Positions 1 to 8,055 of a stretch of 64,000 nucleotides of DNA are shown piece by piece. Below the pieces are notes generated by a model, which worked only from the letters and a program-made list of their open reading frames with translations, did no database searches and had not been told where the DNA came from. Origin of the DNA: Cupriavidus necator (lineage in GTDB: Bacteria > Pseudomonadota > Gammaproteobacteria > Burkholderiales > Burkholderiaceae). The stretch's first letter is position 1, and the number at the start of each line of letters is the position of its first letter. The stretch is taken from assembly GCA_022041995.1 (NCBI GenBank), contig CP074381.1:1922001-1986000 (forward strand). Direction: 5' to 3'. Both the position numbers and the translations under genes were made by a program.

Positions 1-1083
1 CACCACGCGGTGCGAGGGAAGGGGGATGCCATGGATCTGCAGGTTCATGCCATACTGGTCCGACCAGAACCACGGCAGCGGTTGATAGTCGACGGCGAGA
101 CCGAGCGCCGCGCGCGCGGCGGCAATGCCCTGTTCCTGGGCGTTCTGCCAGGATTCCAGCCGCAGGCGCCGGCCGGCCCACGGGTTGGGCGTGACCGCGA
201 CGTCGCCCGCGGCGAAGATGTCGGGGTCGGACGTGCGGCAACTTGCGTCGACGACCACGCCGCCGTCGCACTCCAGCCCGGCTTCCCGGGCAAGCTCGTC
301 GTTCGGCACGAGACCGACACCCGCAACGATGGCGTGGCAAGCCAGCGTGCTGCCATCGGCCAGCGTCACGACGGACCGGCCGCCGGTGCCGGGGGCGATG
401 CCGGTGACGTTGGCGCCGAGCATGACACGGGTGCCATGCGAGGCATGCAGCCCGAGCAGGTGCTCGGAGAGTTCCGGCGGCACGGTGCGCTCGCATAGCC
501 GGCTCTGGGCTTCGAGCACGGTGACTTCGGCACCTTTCCGGCGCGCCGTGGCGGCAACTTCGAGGCCGATCCAGCCACCGCCGATCACCACGATGCTGCG
601 CTCGGGTCGCAACTGCGGCGCCAGGGCCAGGGCATCTCCAATCGTGCGCAATGTATGCACGGCGCCCGTGCCAGCGCCCGGGAGGTTGAGTGCGCGGGCC
701 CTGCCGCCGGTGCACAGGATCAGCTTGTCGTAAGACAACGTCTCGCCATCGGCTATCTCCAGGCGCTTCGCGGCCCGGTCTATGCGGGTGACGCGCGTGT
801 CCAGCCACCACTCCAGCCCGAGCGCTGCGAACGCCTCGGGCTTGAGCAGCCATGTGCCGGCGGGCGCGGCCTCGCCGGCCAGCACGGCCTTGGACAAGGG
901 CGGGCGCTCATGCGGTGGATGGGTCTCGTCGCCGATCAGCACGAGCCGACCGGTGAAGCCCTCGTTGCGCAGCGTCTGGGCGGCCCAGCCGCCAGCCTGC
1001 CCGGCGCCGACGATGACGATGGTGGCAGTTGGCGATATTGTTTGCGATATGGCAGTCGCAGTGTCTGAGCGCTCGGAATTCAT
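1..1083 (-). CDS. Ferredoxin reductase of a ring-hydroxylating oxygenase (partial, C-terminus outside window)
   Basis: FAD/NAD-dependent reductase that would pass electrons from NAD(P)H to the adjacent Rieske ferredoxin. The 361 visible residues start at ATG 1083 and run off the window edge. Two Rossmann motifs are visible: an FAD-binding GAGQAGG near residues 27-33 and an NAD-binding GGGWIGLE about 130 residues later. A third conserved block, IFAAGDVA, fits the pyridine nucleotide-disulfide reductase family. The start lies 31 bp after the ferredoxin stop, so it is the fourth gene of the oxygenase operon. The family (AndAa/HybA/NagAa-like roles) is secure; the exact oxygenase partner is inferred from position. 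Confidence 0.88.
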   Translation of the reverse strand, partial: MNSERSDTATAISQTISPTATIVIVGAGQAGGWAAQTLRNEGFTGRLVLIGDETHPPHERPPLSKAVLAGEAAPAGTWLLKPEAFAALGLEWWLDTRVTRIDRAAKRLEIADGETLSYDKLILCTGGRARALNLPGAGTGAVHTLRTIGDALALAPQLRPERSIVVIGGGWIGLEVAATARRKGAEVTVLEAQSRLCERTVPPELSEHLLGLHASHGTRVMLGANVTGIAPGTGGRSVVTLADGSTLACHAIVAGVGLVPNDELAREAGLECDGGVVVDASCRTSDPDIFAAGDVAVTPNPWAGRRLRLESWQNAQEQGIAAARAALGLAVDYQPLPWFWSDQYGMNLQIHGIPLPSHRVV

Positions 1084-1114
1084 GCCTGTCTCCTCTGGTT
1101 GGTGACGCGACCTC

Positions 1115-1429
1115 TCAGCCGAGGTCGAGGTACACCTTGTCGCCTTCGATCCGCACCGGATAGGTACGGATGCTCTCTGTCAGCGGGGCGCACATCGCAG
1201 CGCCGTTGCGGATATCGAACCTGCCCTGGTGGAGCGGGCATTCGATCTCGTGTCCCTCCAGGAAGCCTTCGCACAGGCGCGCATGGCCATGCGTGCAGAT
1301 GTTGTCGGTCGCGTAGACGTCACCGTCCACGCCGTACAAGGCGATCTCCTGGCCTTGCACGGCCACGGCGATGACATCGTCCTGCGGGACGTCGGACAGC
1401 AGCGCTGCCTCGATCCAGGTTTCGGTCAT
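1115..1429 (-). CDS. Rieske-type [2Fe-2S] ferredoxin of the oxygenase
   Basis: Small soluble electron carrier (104 aa) between the reductase and the oxygenase large subunit. The Rieske ligands are clear: C-T-H in CTHGHARLC and, 16 residues later, C-P-L-H in CPLHQGRFD. The length is typical of NagAb/AndAb-type ferredoxins. A GGAG-like ribosome site lies just upstream of ATG 1429. It sits 19 bp after the small-subunit stop and 31 bp before the reductase, within one operon. Its role in this complex is inferred from context. Confidence 0.93.
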   Translation of the reverse strand: MTETWIEAALLSDVPQDDVIAVAVQGQEIALYGVDGDVYATDNICTHGHARLCEGFLEGHEIECPLHQGRFDIRNGAAMCAPLTESIRTYPVRIEGDKVYLDLG

Positions 1430-1448
1430 GAATGACTCCTGATAGAGA

Positions 1449-1919
1449 CTAGATGGGGTAGATCAGCGAGTTGGGAATCATTTCGCTATCGAATACGCAG
1501 ATGCGCGACGCGAAGCGCCAGCCCGCCGGCGTACGGACGATGGTGTCGAGGTAACGGCCAACGTTGTAGACATCGGTCATCTGGTCGGGCTTGGTGCGCA
1601 GCACGGCGTAATTGGTCTCGGCCACGATCCTGTCGGCGTTGGCCTCTCTGATCAGCGGCGCGCCGACGATGTGGCGCTGGTAGTAGGGATCGTGGAACAG
1701 GGTCTCGCGAATACCGTAGATGCGGTCCTTGAGCATGCCCTTGCTTTCGAGCGAAAGCGTTGCCAGCGGCAAGCCACGCTCGTGGTTTTCGCGGGGCTGG
1801 ACCCGGTAGAGGCAATCGTCGGTGAAGAATTCCGGCCAGCGGTCCCATTCGCCGTTGTCCACGGCGGACGTGTAGTCGGCGTGCAGGGAGAGCAGGTCGT
1901 AGTAGTCAGCGAAGTTCAT
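1449..1919 (-). CDS. Ring-hydroxylating oxygenase small (beta) subunit, salicylate 5-hydroxylase type
   Basis: Structural beta subunit (156 aa) that would assemble with the large subunit. The protein has the usual beta-subunit layout: an N-terminal helical part with [16 protein letters not shown], the central [16 protein letters not shown] stretch, and a C-terminal sheet region with the conserved [17 protein letters not shown]. No metal-binding motif is expected or present. It starts 4 bp after the large-subunit stop, implying translational coupling. Resemblance is to the NagH/HybC/AndAd group; which aromatic acid is the substrate cannot be told from this subunit. Confidence 0.9.
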   Translation of the reverse strand: MNFADYYDLLSLHADYTSAVDNGEWDRWPEFFTDDCLYRVQPRENHERGLPLATLSLESKGMLKDRIYGIRETLFHDPYYQRHIVGAPLIREANADRIVAETNYAVLRTKPDQMTDVYNVGRYLDTIVRTPAGWRFASRICVFDSEMIPNSLIYPI

Positions 1920-1923
1920 GACG

Positions 1924-3177
1924 TCAGACCTCCATCACCTTGCGCCAATAGGCGTACATGCCGCGGATCAGGGTCTCGGTCACCATGTGGTCCGTGTTCT
2001 CCGCGGTCTTGCCGCCCAGTTCGGCGATCACGCGATGCCACGGCTTCTGGGAGAAGCCTTCCTGCGAGCATTCGATGGCTTCGCCGTCGTCGGCCGACAC
2101 AAAGCCGGCGGGGCCGAAAAGATTGGCCTGGCGCAGGCGGCGCCGCGTCATGTCCCCGGTGTCGTCCTCGAAGCCGAAGTGGGTCCAGACGAAATCGAAG
2201 GAATCCGGGCCATGGGGCTGGATATGGCGCGTGGACACCGAGTTGACCTGCTGCTGGAAGATCACGCTCGGGAACACCGTCATCATCACGGCGGTAGGCT
2301 CTCCCCACCACGGTTCGTGGACGATGTCGAGGATGCGGTCGTCGTGCAGCGCCATCTGGTCCTTGAAGCTGGACACACCGGAGGTCACGTCGCTCTTGCC
2401 GCCCTGGCCGCGGGTCGACACCATCGCGGCATGCCGGAATTGGGGGTCCATCACCAGGCGTGCCTTGTTGTCGGCGCGCCAGAGGCCGAACGTGACAAAC
2501 CAGGTATGCAGCAGGCCGGGGTGGTAGGGGTCCTTGATGTTCTCCTGCATGAGCTTCCAGTTGCCCGGAATGCGCTGCTTGTTGTAGCCGAGGAGCTTCA
2601 GCTTGCGGCCATTGAACAGCCGGTCGAAGTAGCCGAGGATGTCCGGCCCGAGGTATTCCTCGAGTGAGGGCACCTCATGGTCGAACGAGGCAAACACGAC
2701 ACCGCCACGCGCCGCGACCTTCAGCTGCGTGAGCCCGTGCTCCTGCGGCCTGAAGTCGGCCGGCATGCCGCCGTTGACCTTGCCGTCCTGCTTGACCCCG
2801 CGACGCAGGGGCACGCCTTGCAGGTTGCCCTTCAGGTCATAGTTCCACTGGTGGTAGGGGCAATGGAAATCCTTGCGGTTGCCGCTGCGCTCCCGGCAGA
2901 ACTTCATGCCGCGATGGGCGCACACGTTTTCCACGACGTTGATCTCGCCGTCCTGGTCGCGCACCAGGATCACGGAACGCTCGCCAAGCGTGGTGCGCTT
3001 GAAGTCGCCGGGATTCGGGATCTCCGCCTCGAGTCCGACGTAGTTCCAATGACCGCGGTAGAAGCAGCGTTCGAGTTCACGCTGGTATAGCTGCGCATCC
3101 GTGTACACGCGGAACGGGATGCGGCTGATGCTGTCGTCGGCCCAGACCGGGCCGGCTTGCGGGGAGGCGATTGCCAT
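1924..3177 (-). CDS. Ring-hydroxylating oxygenase large (alpha) subunit, salicylate 5-hydroxylase-like (NagG/HybB/AndAc group)
   Basis: Catalytic subunit (417 aa) that inserts oxygen into an aromatic acid. The Rieske centre is seen as C-A-H in ENVCAHRGMKFC and C-P-Y-H in FHCPYHQWNY. The mononuclear iron site is seen as ENIKDPYHPGLLHTWF, giving the bridging Asp and two His ligands. As I recall NagG-type salicylate 5-hydroxylases, several blocks (RGVKQDGKVNGGMP, QVNSVSTRHIQP, NLFGPAGFVSADDGE) are strongly conserved with them. The divergent NahR-like regulator, a salicylate-responsive family, supports salicylate or a close analogue. Anthranilate or substituted salicylates remain possible. No gentisate pathway genes are in the window. 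Confidence 0.9.
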   Translation of the reverse strand: MAIASPQAGPVWADDSISRIPFRVYTDAQLYQRELERCFYRGHWNYVGLEAEIPNPGDFKRTTLGERSVILVRDQDGEINVVENVCAHRGMKFCRERSGNRKDFHCPYHQWNYDLKGNLQGVPLRRGVKQDGKVNGGMPADFRPQEHGLTQLKVAARGGVVFASFDHEVPSLEEYLGPDILGYFDRLFNGRKLKLLGYNKQRIPGNWKLMQENIKDPYHPGLLHTWFVTFGLWRADNKARLVMDPQFRHAAMVSTRGQGGKSDVTSGVSSFKDQMALHDDRILDIVHEPWWGEPTAVMMTVFPSVIFQQQVNSVSTRHIQPHGPDSFDFVWTHFGFEDDTGDMTRRRLRQANLFGPAGFVSADDGEAIECSQEGFSQKPWHRVIAELGGKTAENTDHMVTETLIRGMYAYWRKVMEV

Positions 3178-3232
3178 GCTTGTCTCCAGCGATGTCCCTT
3201 CGTATGGGAAGGATCATGGTGCACCGAGCAAA

Positions 3233-3263
3233 ATTAACCAATAGAATCCTGGCTATAGTTAAT
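3233..3263. promoter_or_regulatory. Inverted repeat in the lysR/oxygenase divergent promoter
   Basis: An imperfect inverted repeat, ATTAAC..ATAG at 3233-3244 against CTATAGTTAAT at 3253-3263, lies in the 114-bp space between the oxygenase operon and the LysR gene. It contains the AT-rich T-N11-A style spacing typical of LysR operators. A downstream ATTCAC at 3263-3268 recalls NahR half-sites, but the full NahR consensus is not present. Likely the binding site of the adjacent LysR protein. Confidence 0.5.
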
Positions 3264-3291
3264 ATTCACCAAATCAATAAGAGGCGGCACC

Positions 3292-4194
3292 ATGGAGCTC
3301 AAGGACGTCGATCTGAACCTGCTGGTCGTGTTCGATAACCTGCTGCGGCAGGGCACCGTTTCCGGCGCTGCGAAGACCCTGAATCTCAGCCAGCCCGCGG
3401 TCAGCAATGCGCTGGCCCGCCTGCGCACCTTGTTCGGTGACCCGCTGTTTGTGCGAAGCAGCAAGGGCATGCTGCCGACACCCCTTGCAGAGGAACTGGC
3501 GGAACCGGTTGCCTATGCGCTGGAGTCGCTGCAGGCGGCGCTCAGCCACAAGGTGTCGTTCGATCCGCTGCGCAGCGTGCGCGCATTCCGGATCGCCATG
3601 ACGGATATCGGCGAGGTGCACTTCATCCCGCCATTAATGGGCGCGCTTGGCGATCGCGCCCCGGGCGTCACGGTAGCGACCGTGCGCAATACGGCGGTGG
3701 ACCTGGCGGCGGAGATGAGCCAGGGAAAGATCGACCTCGCGGTGGGCCATCTTCCTGAGCTCGGTACCACGTTCTTTCAGCGGCGGCTGTTTCGCCAGCG
3801 ATACGTCTGCCTGTTCCGGCCCGGTCATGCCATGGACAAGAAGACAGTCAGCATGAGGGACTTCGAAGCGGCGGAGCACATCGTGGTCACGGCGGCGGGG
3901 ACCGGGCATGCCCGGGTCGACGAGATCCTTGCCCAGGCTGGCGTGCAGCGGAAGATTCGACTGCGTGTGCCCCATTTCGTTGCGCTGGCCGACATCATTG
4001 CCACCACCGATCTGGTTGCCACGGTGACCCGGACGTTTGCCGAGCGATGCGTCAAGTACTTCGGGCTCAGGTACGTCAAGCATCCGTTCGCGTTGCCGGA
4101 AATCCAGATCAACCAGTTCTGGCATGCCCGGTATCATCGCGATCCGGCGAATCAGTGGCTGCGCGACCAGTTCATCGGGTTGTTTTCGGACTAG
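3292..4194 (+). CDS. LysR-family regulator, NahR/NagR-like
   Basis: Transcriptional activator (300 aa) expected to control the divergent oxygenase operon in response to an aromatic acid such as salicylate. The N-terminal helix-turn-helix is SGAAKTLNLSQPAVSNALAR (residues about 24-43). The C-terminal effector domain retains segments typical of NahR: FRIAMTDIGEVHFIPPLM, AAGTGHARVDE, and the terminal FWHARYHRDPANQWLRDQF. A GAGG Shine-Dalgarno precedes ATG 3292. The last 61 bp of the gene lie inside a direct repeat that recurs at 6090, so this is the intact copy next to an inserted hipBA unit. Confidence 0.92.
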   Translation: MELKDVDLNLLVVFDNLLRQGTVSGAAKTLNLSQPAVSNALARLRTLFGDPLFVRSSKGMLPTPLAEELAEPVAYALESLQAALSHKVSFDPLRSVRAFRIAMTDIGEVHFIPPLMGALGDRAPGVTVATVRNTAVDLAAEMSQGKIDLAVGHLPELGTTFFQRRLFRQRYVCLFRPGHAMDKKTVSMRDFEAAEHIVVTAAGTGHARVDEILAQAGVQRKIRLRVPHFVALADIIATTDLVATVTRTFAERCVKYFGLRYVKHPFALPEIQINQFWHARYHRDPANQWLRDQFIGLFSD

Positions 4195-4266
4195 GCACTG
4201 GCAGGCGCGCGCCCACGGACAATCGCGCTCCAGTTGTTGTTCAGGTATTTGATCAGAGGTAGAGGC
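4134..4266. repeat. Left direct repeat flanking the hipBA unit (lysR 3' end to hipA 3' end)
   Basis: A 133-bp sequence, repeated at 6090-6212 in the same orientation. Identity runs from 4134 to 4240; then this copy has 10 extra bases (4241-4250), after which 4251-4266 again matches 6197-6212. It covers the last 61 bp of the LysR gene, the short intergenic region, and the final codons and stop of hipA. The offset between copies is 1,956 bp, which is the length of the bracketed unit. Confidence 0.92.
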
Positions 4267-5578
4267 GAAGTCGCGCCGCGCGCGCGTCGACCTCGTTGTC
4301 CGGCACGCGCCACGCACGAGCCAGGTCCGCCCATCCGCTGGCCACCTCGACGGTGCGCTCGATCACCTGCTTGGGATGGGCGATGTCGAACTTCTTGCCG
4401 AAGCTCACCAGGTCGTCGGTCGTGAAGTCGTCGGCCTTGCCGCCAACCGTCATCTGATGACGCGCCGTGTAGCCATTGCCAGCGGAGAATGTCATGTCGT
4501 ACGCTGGCGAAAGACTCCAGGTTCCTGACTTGTCCATCATGAACGCCCAGTTCTTCACGTGATCGTCCTGATCGCGCAGGACAATGCGGAAGATCATGCG
4601 GCGATAGGCTTCCTCCAGGGCGGTGTGCGGCATTTCGAGCCGGCGAATCCAGCGGAAGTACTGCTCATACGAATAGGCGCCAGGGATGTTGTAGTCGACA
4701 TGCGCGATGCCGGCCAGGCTATGCATGTGCACGCGGCCACCGCTGTCCGGGCGATCGAACCGCTTGGTGAGGAAGTGGAACCGTCCGTTTGGCTCCTCAA
4801 TGAAATCCACCGGCGCCATCTCGATGCCAAGCTTCTGCGTGAGCAACGCGTAGGTGTACTCGATTCGGTTGAAAGGCTGTGCGTGGTGGTCCTTCGGGTT
4901 GGCCGACTCGACGCCGCCAAACTTGATGAGCCAGTGTTCCTCGCCAGCTGCCGGTTTGACGAAGGCCGACCGTATCTGCTTTTGAGCGCGATTCCACAGG
5001 ATCAGCGCCTTCGCCCGGGCGCCGCCGGCGCTCGCGCCGATGCGCATCAGTTCCTGGATCGCGCCATCCTGCTCGCCGGCAATCAGCTTGCGGGCGGACT
5101 CGACCAGCGCGCTCACCTCAAGGGCTTCGGCCTCGCCGGCGGTCGCGGCCCGGTCAATGCGAGGCAGGAATTGCAGCGCGCCCATCGCTCGATCGCCGAT
5201 GTATAGCAGACGCTGGATCGGGCTCATGGCCTTCGCCGGCTCACCGCGGTCCTCGAAGTACTTTCGGATGATCAGGTTGCCAAAGGTGTCGGGCAGGGCA
5301 TCGGAAAGGGCGCCTGGCAAGCCAAGGAAGGCGTCGACCCGGAGCAGTTCCGGAAACTCGAACGTCCCGCTCTCGGTCGGGAGGAATTCGGGGGAGATGC
5401 TGGGGCCGCCGCGCGCCAGGTACTCCGGCGCGTACTGGAAGCCGATCCGCCCGTTGTCGAACTCGGACACTTCGCCAATCCTCTCGCCATGCATCATGAC
5501 CTTCGCCGTTGCCAGGGCGCTGGGGCCTGAGCGGGCGGCCGTGCGACGGGTGCGGTTCTTGTTCGTGCTGGTGGCCAA
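4253..5578 (-). CDS. hipA: HipA-family serine/threonine kinase toxin
   Basis: Toxin kinase of a type II toxin-antitoxin module (441 aa). HipA kinases phosphorylate aminoacyl-tRNA synthetases such as GltX; the target here is unknown. Visible motifs: HipA N1-like beta domain at residues 26-140, Gly-rich loop GASAGGARAKA (181-191), a Lys in WLIKFGG (219), catalytic loop DQDDHVKNW (336-344) and metal-binding SPAYDM (357-362), so the kinase looks active. The first codon is probably TTG at 5578, 3 bp after the hipB stop and preceded by AAGGGG; the first ATG would remove 27 residues. The stop codon lies inside the direct repeat. Confidence 0.9.
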   Translation of the reverse strand: MATSTNKNRTRRTAARSGPSALATAKVMMHGERIGEVSEFDNGRIGFQYAPEYLARGGPSISPEFLPTESGTFEFPELLRVDAFLGLPGALSDALPDTFGNLIIRKYFEDRGEPAKAMSPIQRLLYIGDRAMGALQFLPRIDRAATAGEAEALEVSALVESARKLIAGEQDGAIQELMRIGASAGGARAKALILWNRAQKQIRSAFVKPAAGEEHWLIKFGGVESANPKDHHAQPFNRIEYTYALLTQKLGIEMAPVDFIEEPNGRFHFLTKRFDRPDSGGRVHMHSLAGIAHVDYNIPGAYSYEQYFRWIRRLEMPHTALEEAYRRMIFRIVLRDQDDHVKNWAFMMDKSGTWSLSPAYDMTFSAGNGYTARHQMTVGGKADDFTTDDLVSFGKKFDIAHPKQVIERTVEVASGWADLARAWRVPDNEVDARAARLRLYL

Positions 5579-5581
5579 GCG

Positions 5582-5890
5582 TTACCCCTTCTTTGCGTAG
5601 GCGCGCTGGCGCACCTCGCCGCGCACGTTCAGCGCTTCGCCGCCGGGAAGCGTATCGGGGAAAGCGGCTTCAAGGTTGCTGAGCACGCCCAGGGCGCGCA
5701 TCACCTTGATCAGGGTGGACATCCGGATGTCGCGGCCGGCTTCCAGGTCGCCGACGGCAGAGCGCCCGACGCCCGCGCGTTTAGCGAGTGCGTCAATCGT
5801 TATGTTGCGTTCCATGCGCTTTGTACGCAGACGGACACCGATTTCCGCTGCGATCTCATCACCTGTCGATGTGCTTCGAATGGCAGGCAT
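5582..5890 (-). CDS. hipB: HipB-like helix-turn-helix antitoxin
   Basis: Antitoxin and autorepressor (102 aa) expected to bind HipA and the operon promoter. An XRE-type helix-turn-helix is visible at about residues 30-60: ITIDALAKRAGVGRSAVGDL, followed by EAGRDIRMSTLIKVMRALG. It is first in the operon, 3 bp before hipA. No strong Shine-Dalgarno is seen before ATG 5890. The start codon overlaps a TGGCAGGCAT element that recurs upstream, which fits repression by its own product. Confidence 0.88.
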   Translation of the reverse strand: MPAIRSTSTGDEIAAEIGVRLRTKRMERNITIDALAKRAGVGRSAVGDLEAGRDIRMSTLIKVMRALGVLSNLEAAFPDTLPGGEALNVRGEVRQRAYAKKG

Positions 5891-5931
5891 AATGTCATAA
5901 TATTGATTGTAGTGCCTGATATGGCAGGCAT
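5881..5931. promoter_or_regulatory. Candidate HipB operator region with repeated TGGCAGGCAT
   Basis: TGGCAGGCAT occurs at 5881-5890, overlapping the hipB start codon, and again at 5922-5931. An inverted half-site AGTGCCTGAT lies at 5911-5920, forming TGCC-N6-GGCA with the second copy. The region is AT-rich and is the only space for the hipBA promoter. Assigned as operator by position and repetition; binding is not shown. Confidence 0.55.
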
Positions 5932-5998
5932 AAAAGAATGATGTGTCAGCAAGACTGCGACGTCAAGAGGCAGTTATGTAATGCCTTCGATAGGAGTC

Positions 5999-6038
5999 GT
6001 TATGTGGAAAAAAATAGACATAACGCCTGCCTTGGCAG
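5999..6038. promoter_or_regulatory. Upstream hairpin and CTGCCTTGGCAG palindrome before hipBA
   Basis: A 7-bp inverted repeat GTTATGT/ACATAAC spans 5999-6024 with a 12-base A-rich loop. Directly after it lies a perfect 12-bp palindrome CTGCCTTGGCAG at 6027-6038, which shares the GGCAG core of the elements near hipB. These may be extra HipB sites or part of the mobile unit end. No gene is seen between 5891 and 6089. Confidence 0.35.
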
Positions 6039-6089
6039 CTCCAATGATTAGGATTCGGAGTGCTTAAGGGTTCACGCCGGAACCCGATG

Positions 6090-6212
6090 TCATCGCGATC
6101 CGGCGAATCAGTGGCTGCGCGACCAGTTCATCGGGTTGTTTTCGGACTAGGCACTGGCAGGCGCGCGCCCACGGACAATCGCGCTCCAGTTGTTGTGATC
6201 AGAGGTAGAGGC
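6090..6212. repeat. Right direct repeat flanking the hipBA unit
   Basis: A 123-bp copy of 4134-4266, lacking 10 bp. It begins within what would be the LysR gene (no start, only the last 20 codons and stop) and ends with the last three codons and stop of hipA. It abuts the 3' end of the PEBP gene by 21 bp. Together with the left copy it could let the hipBA segment excise by homologous recombination. Confidence 0.92.
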
Positions 6213-6233
6213 CGGCCGGGCATCAACGGGCCT

Positions 6234-6800
6234 TCAACGTCCAAACCGTCCGACCAGGCTCTGTGCCTCCAGGGCATGCCCCTTGAGCGCTGCCATCAGT
6301 TCGTCGCGCGTCATGCCCGCAGGCAGGTTCGGCGCCAGATCCGTCGCGATGACCGTGATGACGTAATGGTGGGGCGTCTCGCCGGTTGGCGCGCAGGGAC
6401 CGCGGTACGCCGCCTCGCCGCGCACGTTCTTGCCGACCGTGATGCCAGGCCCGTCCGCCTTGCCTTCGCCTTCCTTCAGCTGGCCGCGATGCGCGGCAAT
6501 GTTGTAGGCGACCCAATGCGAGACCCCGAGACCGGCGACGCCGTCCATGTCATACATCAGGATGGCGACGGACTTCGCGCCCGCGGGAAGCTTCGACCAC
6601 GAGACCTGCGGCGACACGCCCTTGCCGCCGCAGGGCTTCTGGTCGCCGCCAATACCATCATGCGCATACTGCGAAGCGATCGTGGCTCCCTCGGCGTACG
6701 AAGTGGACGACACCTGCATGCCCACGGCGTGTGCATTGCCAATGCACAGACATATCAAGGCCCCGGCCACCGGAGCGGAAATTGCGTTAGCGGTCTTCAT
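6234..6800 (-). CDS. YbhB/YbcL-type phosphatidylethanolamine-binding (PEBP/RKIP-like) protein, exported
   Basis: Small PEBP-fold protein (188 aa) of unknown physiological role. A Sec signal peptide is visible (first 25 residues, hydrophobic core APVAGALICLCIG, then NAHA). Family signatures follow: SPQVSWSKLPAGAKSVAILMYDMD, a HWVAYNI segment, and YRGPCAPTGETPHHYVITV, which matches the PEBP anion-binding loops. The length is normal for bacterial YbhB homologues. It is a single gene, transcribed towards the hipBA unit, whose right repeat ends 21 bp after its stop. Confidence 0.9.
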   Translation of the reverse strand: MKTANAISAPVAGALICLCIGNAHAVGMQVSSTSYAEGATIASQYAHDGIGGDQKPCGGKGVSPQVSWSKLPAGAKSVAILMYDMDGVAGLGVSHWVAYNIAAHRGQLKEGEGKADGPGITVGKNVRGEAAYRGPCAPTGETPHHYVITVIATDLAPNLPAGMTRDELMAALKGHALEAQSLVGRFGR

Positions 6801-6849
6801 TCAAATTCTCCAGGTATGCAGTCAGCGGACCAGGAAAGGGAACGCCCCT

Positions 6850-8055
6850 CTAACTGGAATCGACCTGCTGGCGCAGCACCTGTCTGCGCGCCATCAGGTA
6901 GGTCAGGTTGGCTGACAGGAAAGCCGCCAGCAGCAAGGCACCGGCACTCCAGGCGACGGCAGGGAGCCATGGCAGCAGGCTTGCCAGCACGGCGGTCTTG
7001 CCGGCGCCCGATGACACCAGGGCAATGCGCATGAACGCGGCAACAGCCAAAGCGGCAAATACGAGCCCGGTGTACATCCCTTCGCGGCCGACATGACCGG
7101 CGTCGAGCGCGGCATTGGCCGTCGTGGCGAACATGATTCCCCACAGGCCGCCGGCAAGACATTGCACGGCGAGGATGGCCTGGAGCGAGCCCGCAACGGT
7201 GAAGCCGAACAACGACAGCGCGCCAAGGGCCGCAGCGGTCAACAGCAGCGTATAGGGCGGATAGCGCCGCAGCAACGGCGTCGCGGGCAGCAGCGCGCCC
7301 ACCGCGAAGCCGATCCAGAACACCGGCGTCACGCGCTCCAGCTCGACAGCCGTGACGAAGCGCAGGTAGGCCGGCGCGGAGTTGACCGTGGTGTGGATCT
7401 GGAAGCCGAGCGCAAGCACCCAGACCGCGGCAAAGAGCAGCCAGACGCGCTTGAGCGCAACGCCGGCTGCCGGCGCGGGCACGGCTTGGGCATCGTGGCG
7501 CGCCGCCGGGCCGGATTCCATCCATCGCAGCGCGGCCACGGCGACCACCAGCCCCGCGCTGGCGGCCAGGAACGGCAGCATGGGCGAGGCATCGCGCAGC
7601 CGGGCGGTCAGCAGCGGCGCCACGGCCCCGGCAAGGCCGATGCCGAGCAGCGAGCATCCCACCAGGAACGACGACGCGGTCGCAGGCAGTCGCCGGGCAA
7701 TGATCACCATGGGCGGCGCGCGCAACGCCGAAGAGGTGGCCGCCCAGAGCGCGGTCAGGCCCAGCAGCAGCGCCGGTGACGTTACCCGGGGCAACAACAG
7801 GAACGCCAGTGCGGAGATGGCCGACAGCCCCAGCATCCAGCCCCCCAGCCTGCGCATCGCATTGGCGACACGGTCGGCCGCGACGCCCACCGTGAAGTCC
7901 ATGACGACAAAGATCACCTGGTCCATCAGCAGGATCAAGGCGACGTGCGCGCGCGCGATGCCGGCCTGCGCGGCCAGCTGCGGCAGGAAGGCCACATAGA
8001 GGGTCCACGTCACCGCCAACAGCAACTGCACAGAGCAGAAGACCAACGCGCGCAT
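6850..8055 (-). CDS. Major facilitator superfamily transporter
   Basis: Inner-membrane transporter (401 aa) with about 12 hydrophobic segments in two halves separated by a hydrophilic loop near residues 195-210. The first loop carries a relaxed MFS motif A (GVAADRVANAMRRLGG). ATG 8055 is preferred; an in-frame GTG at 8064 would add three residues. The substrate cannot be inferred: no conserved substrate-class motif is recognised and the neighbours (PEBP gene, unknown protein) are not informative. The C-terminus ends about 50 bp before the PEBP start, in the same orientation. Confidence 0.8.
   Translation of the reverse strand: MRALVFCSVQLLLAVTWTLYVAFLPQLAAQAGIARAHVALILLMDQVIFVVMDFTVGVAADRVANAMRRLGGWMLGLSAISALAFLLLPRVTSPALLLGLTALWAATSSALRAPPMVIIARRLPATASSFLVGCSLLGIGLAGAVAPLLTARLRDASPMLPFLAASAGLVVAVAALRWMESGPAARHDAQAVPAPAAGVALKRVWLLFAAVWVLALGFQIHTTVNSAPAYLRFVTAVELERVTPVFWIGFAVGALLPATPLLRRYPPYTLLLTAAALGALSLFGFTVAGSLQAILAVQCLAGGLWGIMFATTANAALDAGHVGREGMYTGLVFAALAVAAFMRIALVSSGAGKTAVLASLLPWLPAVAWSAGALLLAAFLSANLTYLMARRQVLRQQVDSS

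Noticed and set aside
4134-6212. The repeats considered as insertion-sequence ends
   Set aside because: They are direct, not inverted, contain coding sequence of the neighbouring gene, and no transposase lies between them.
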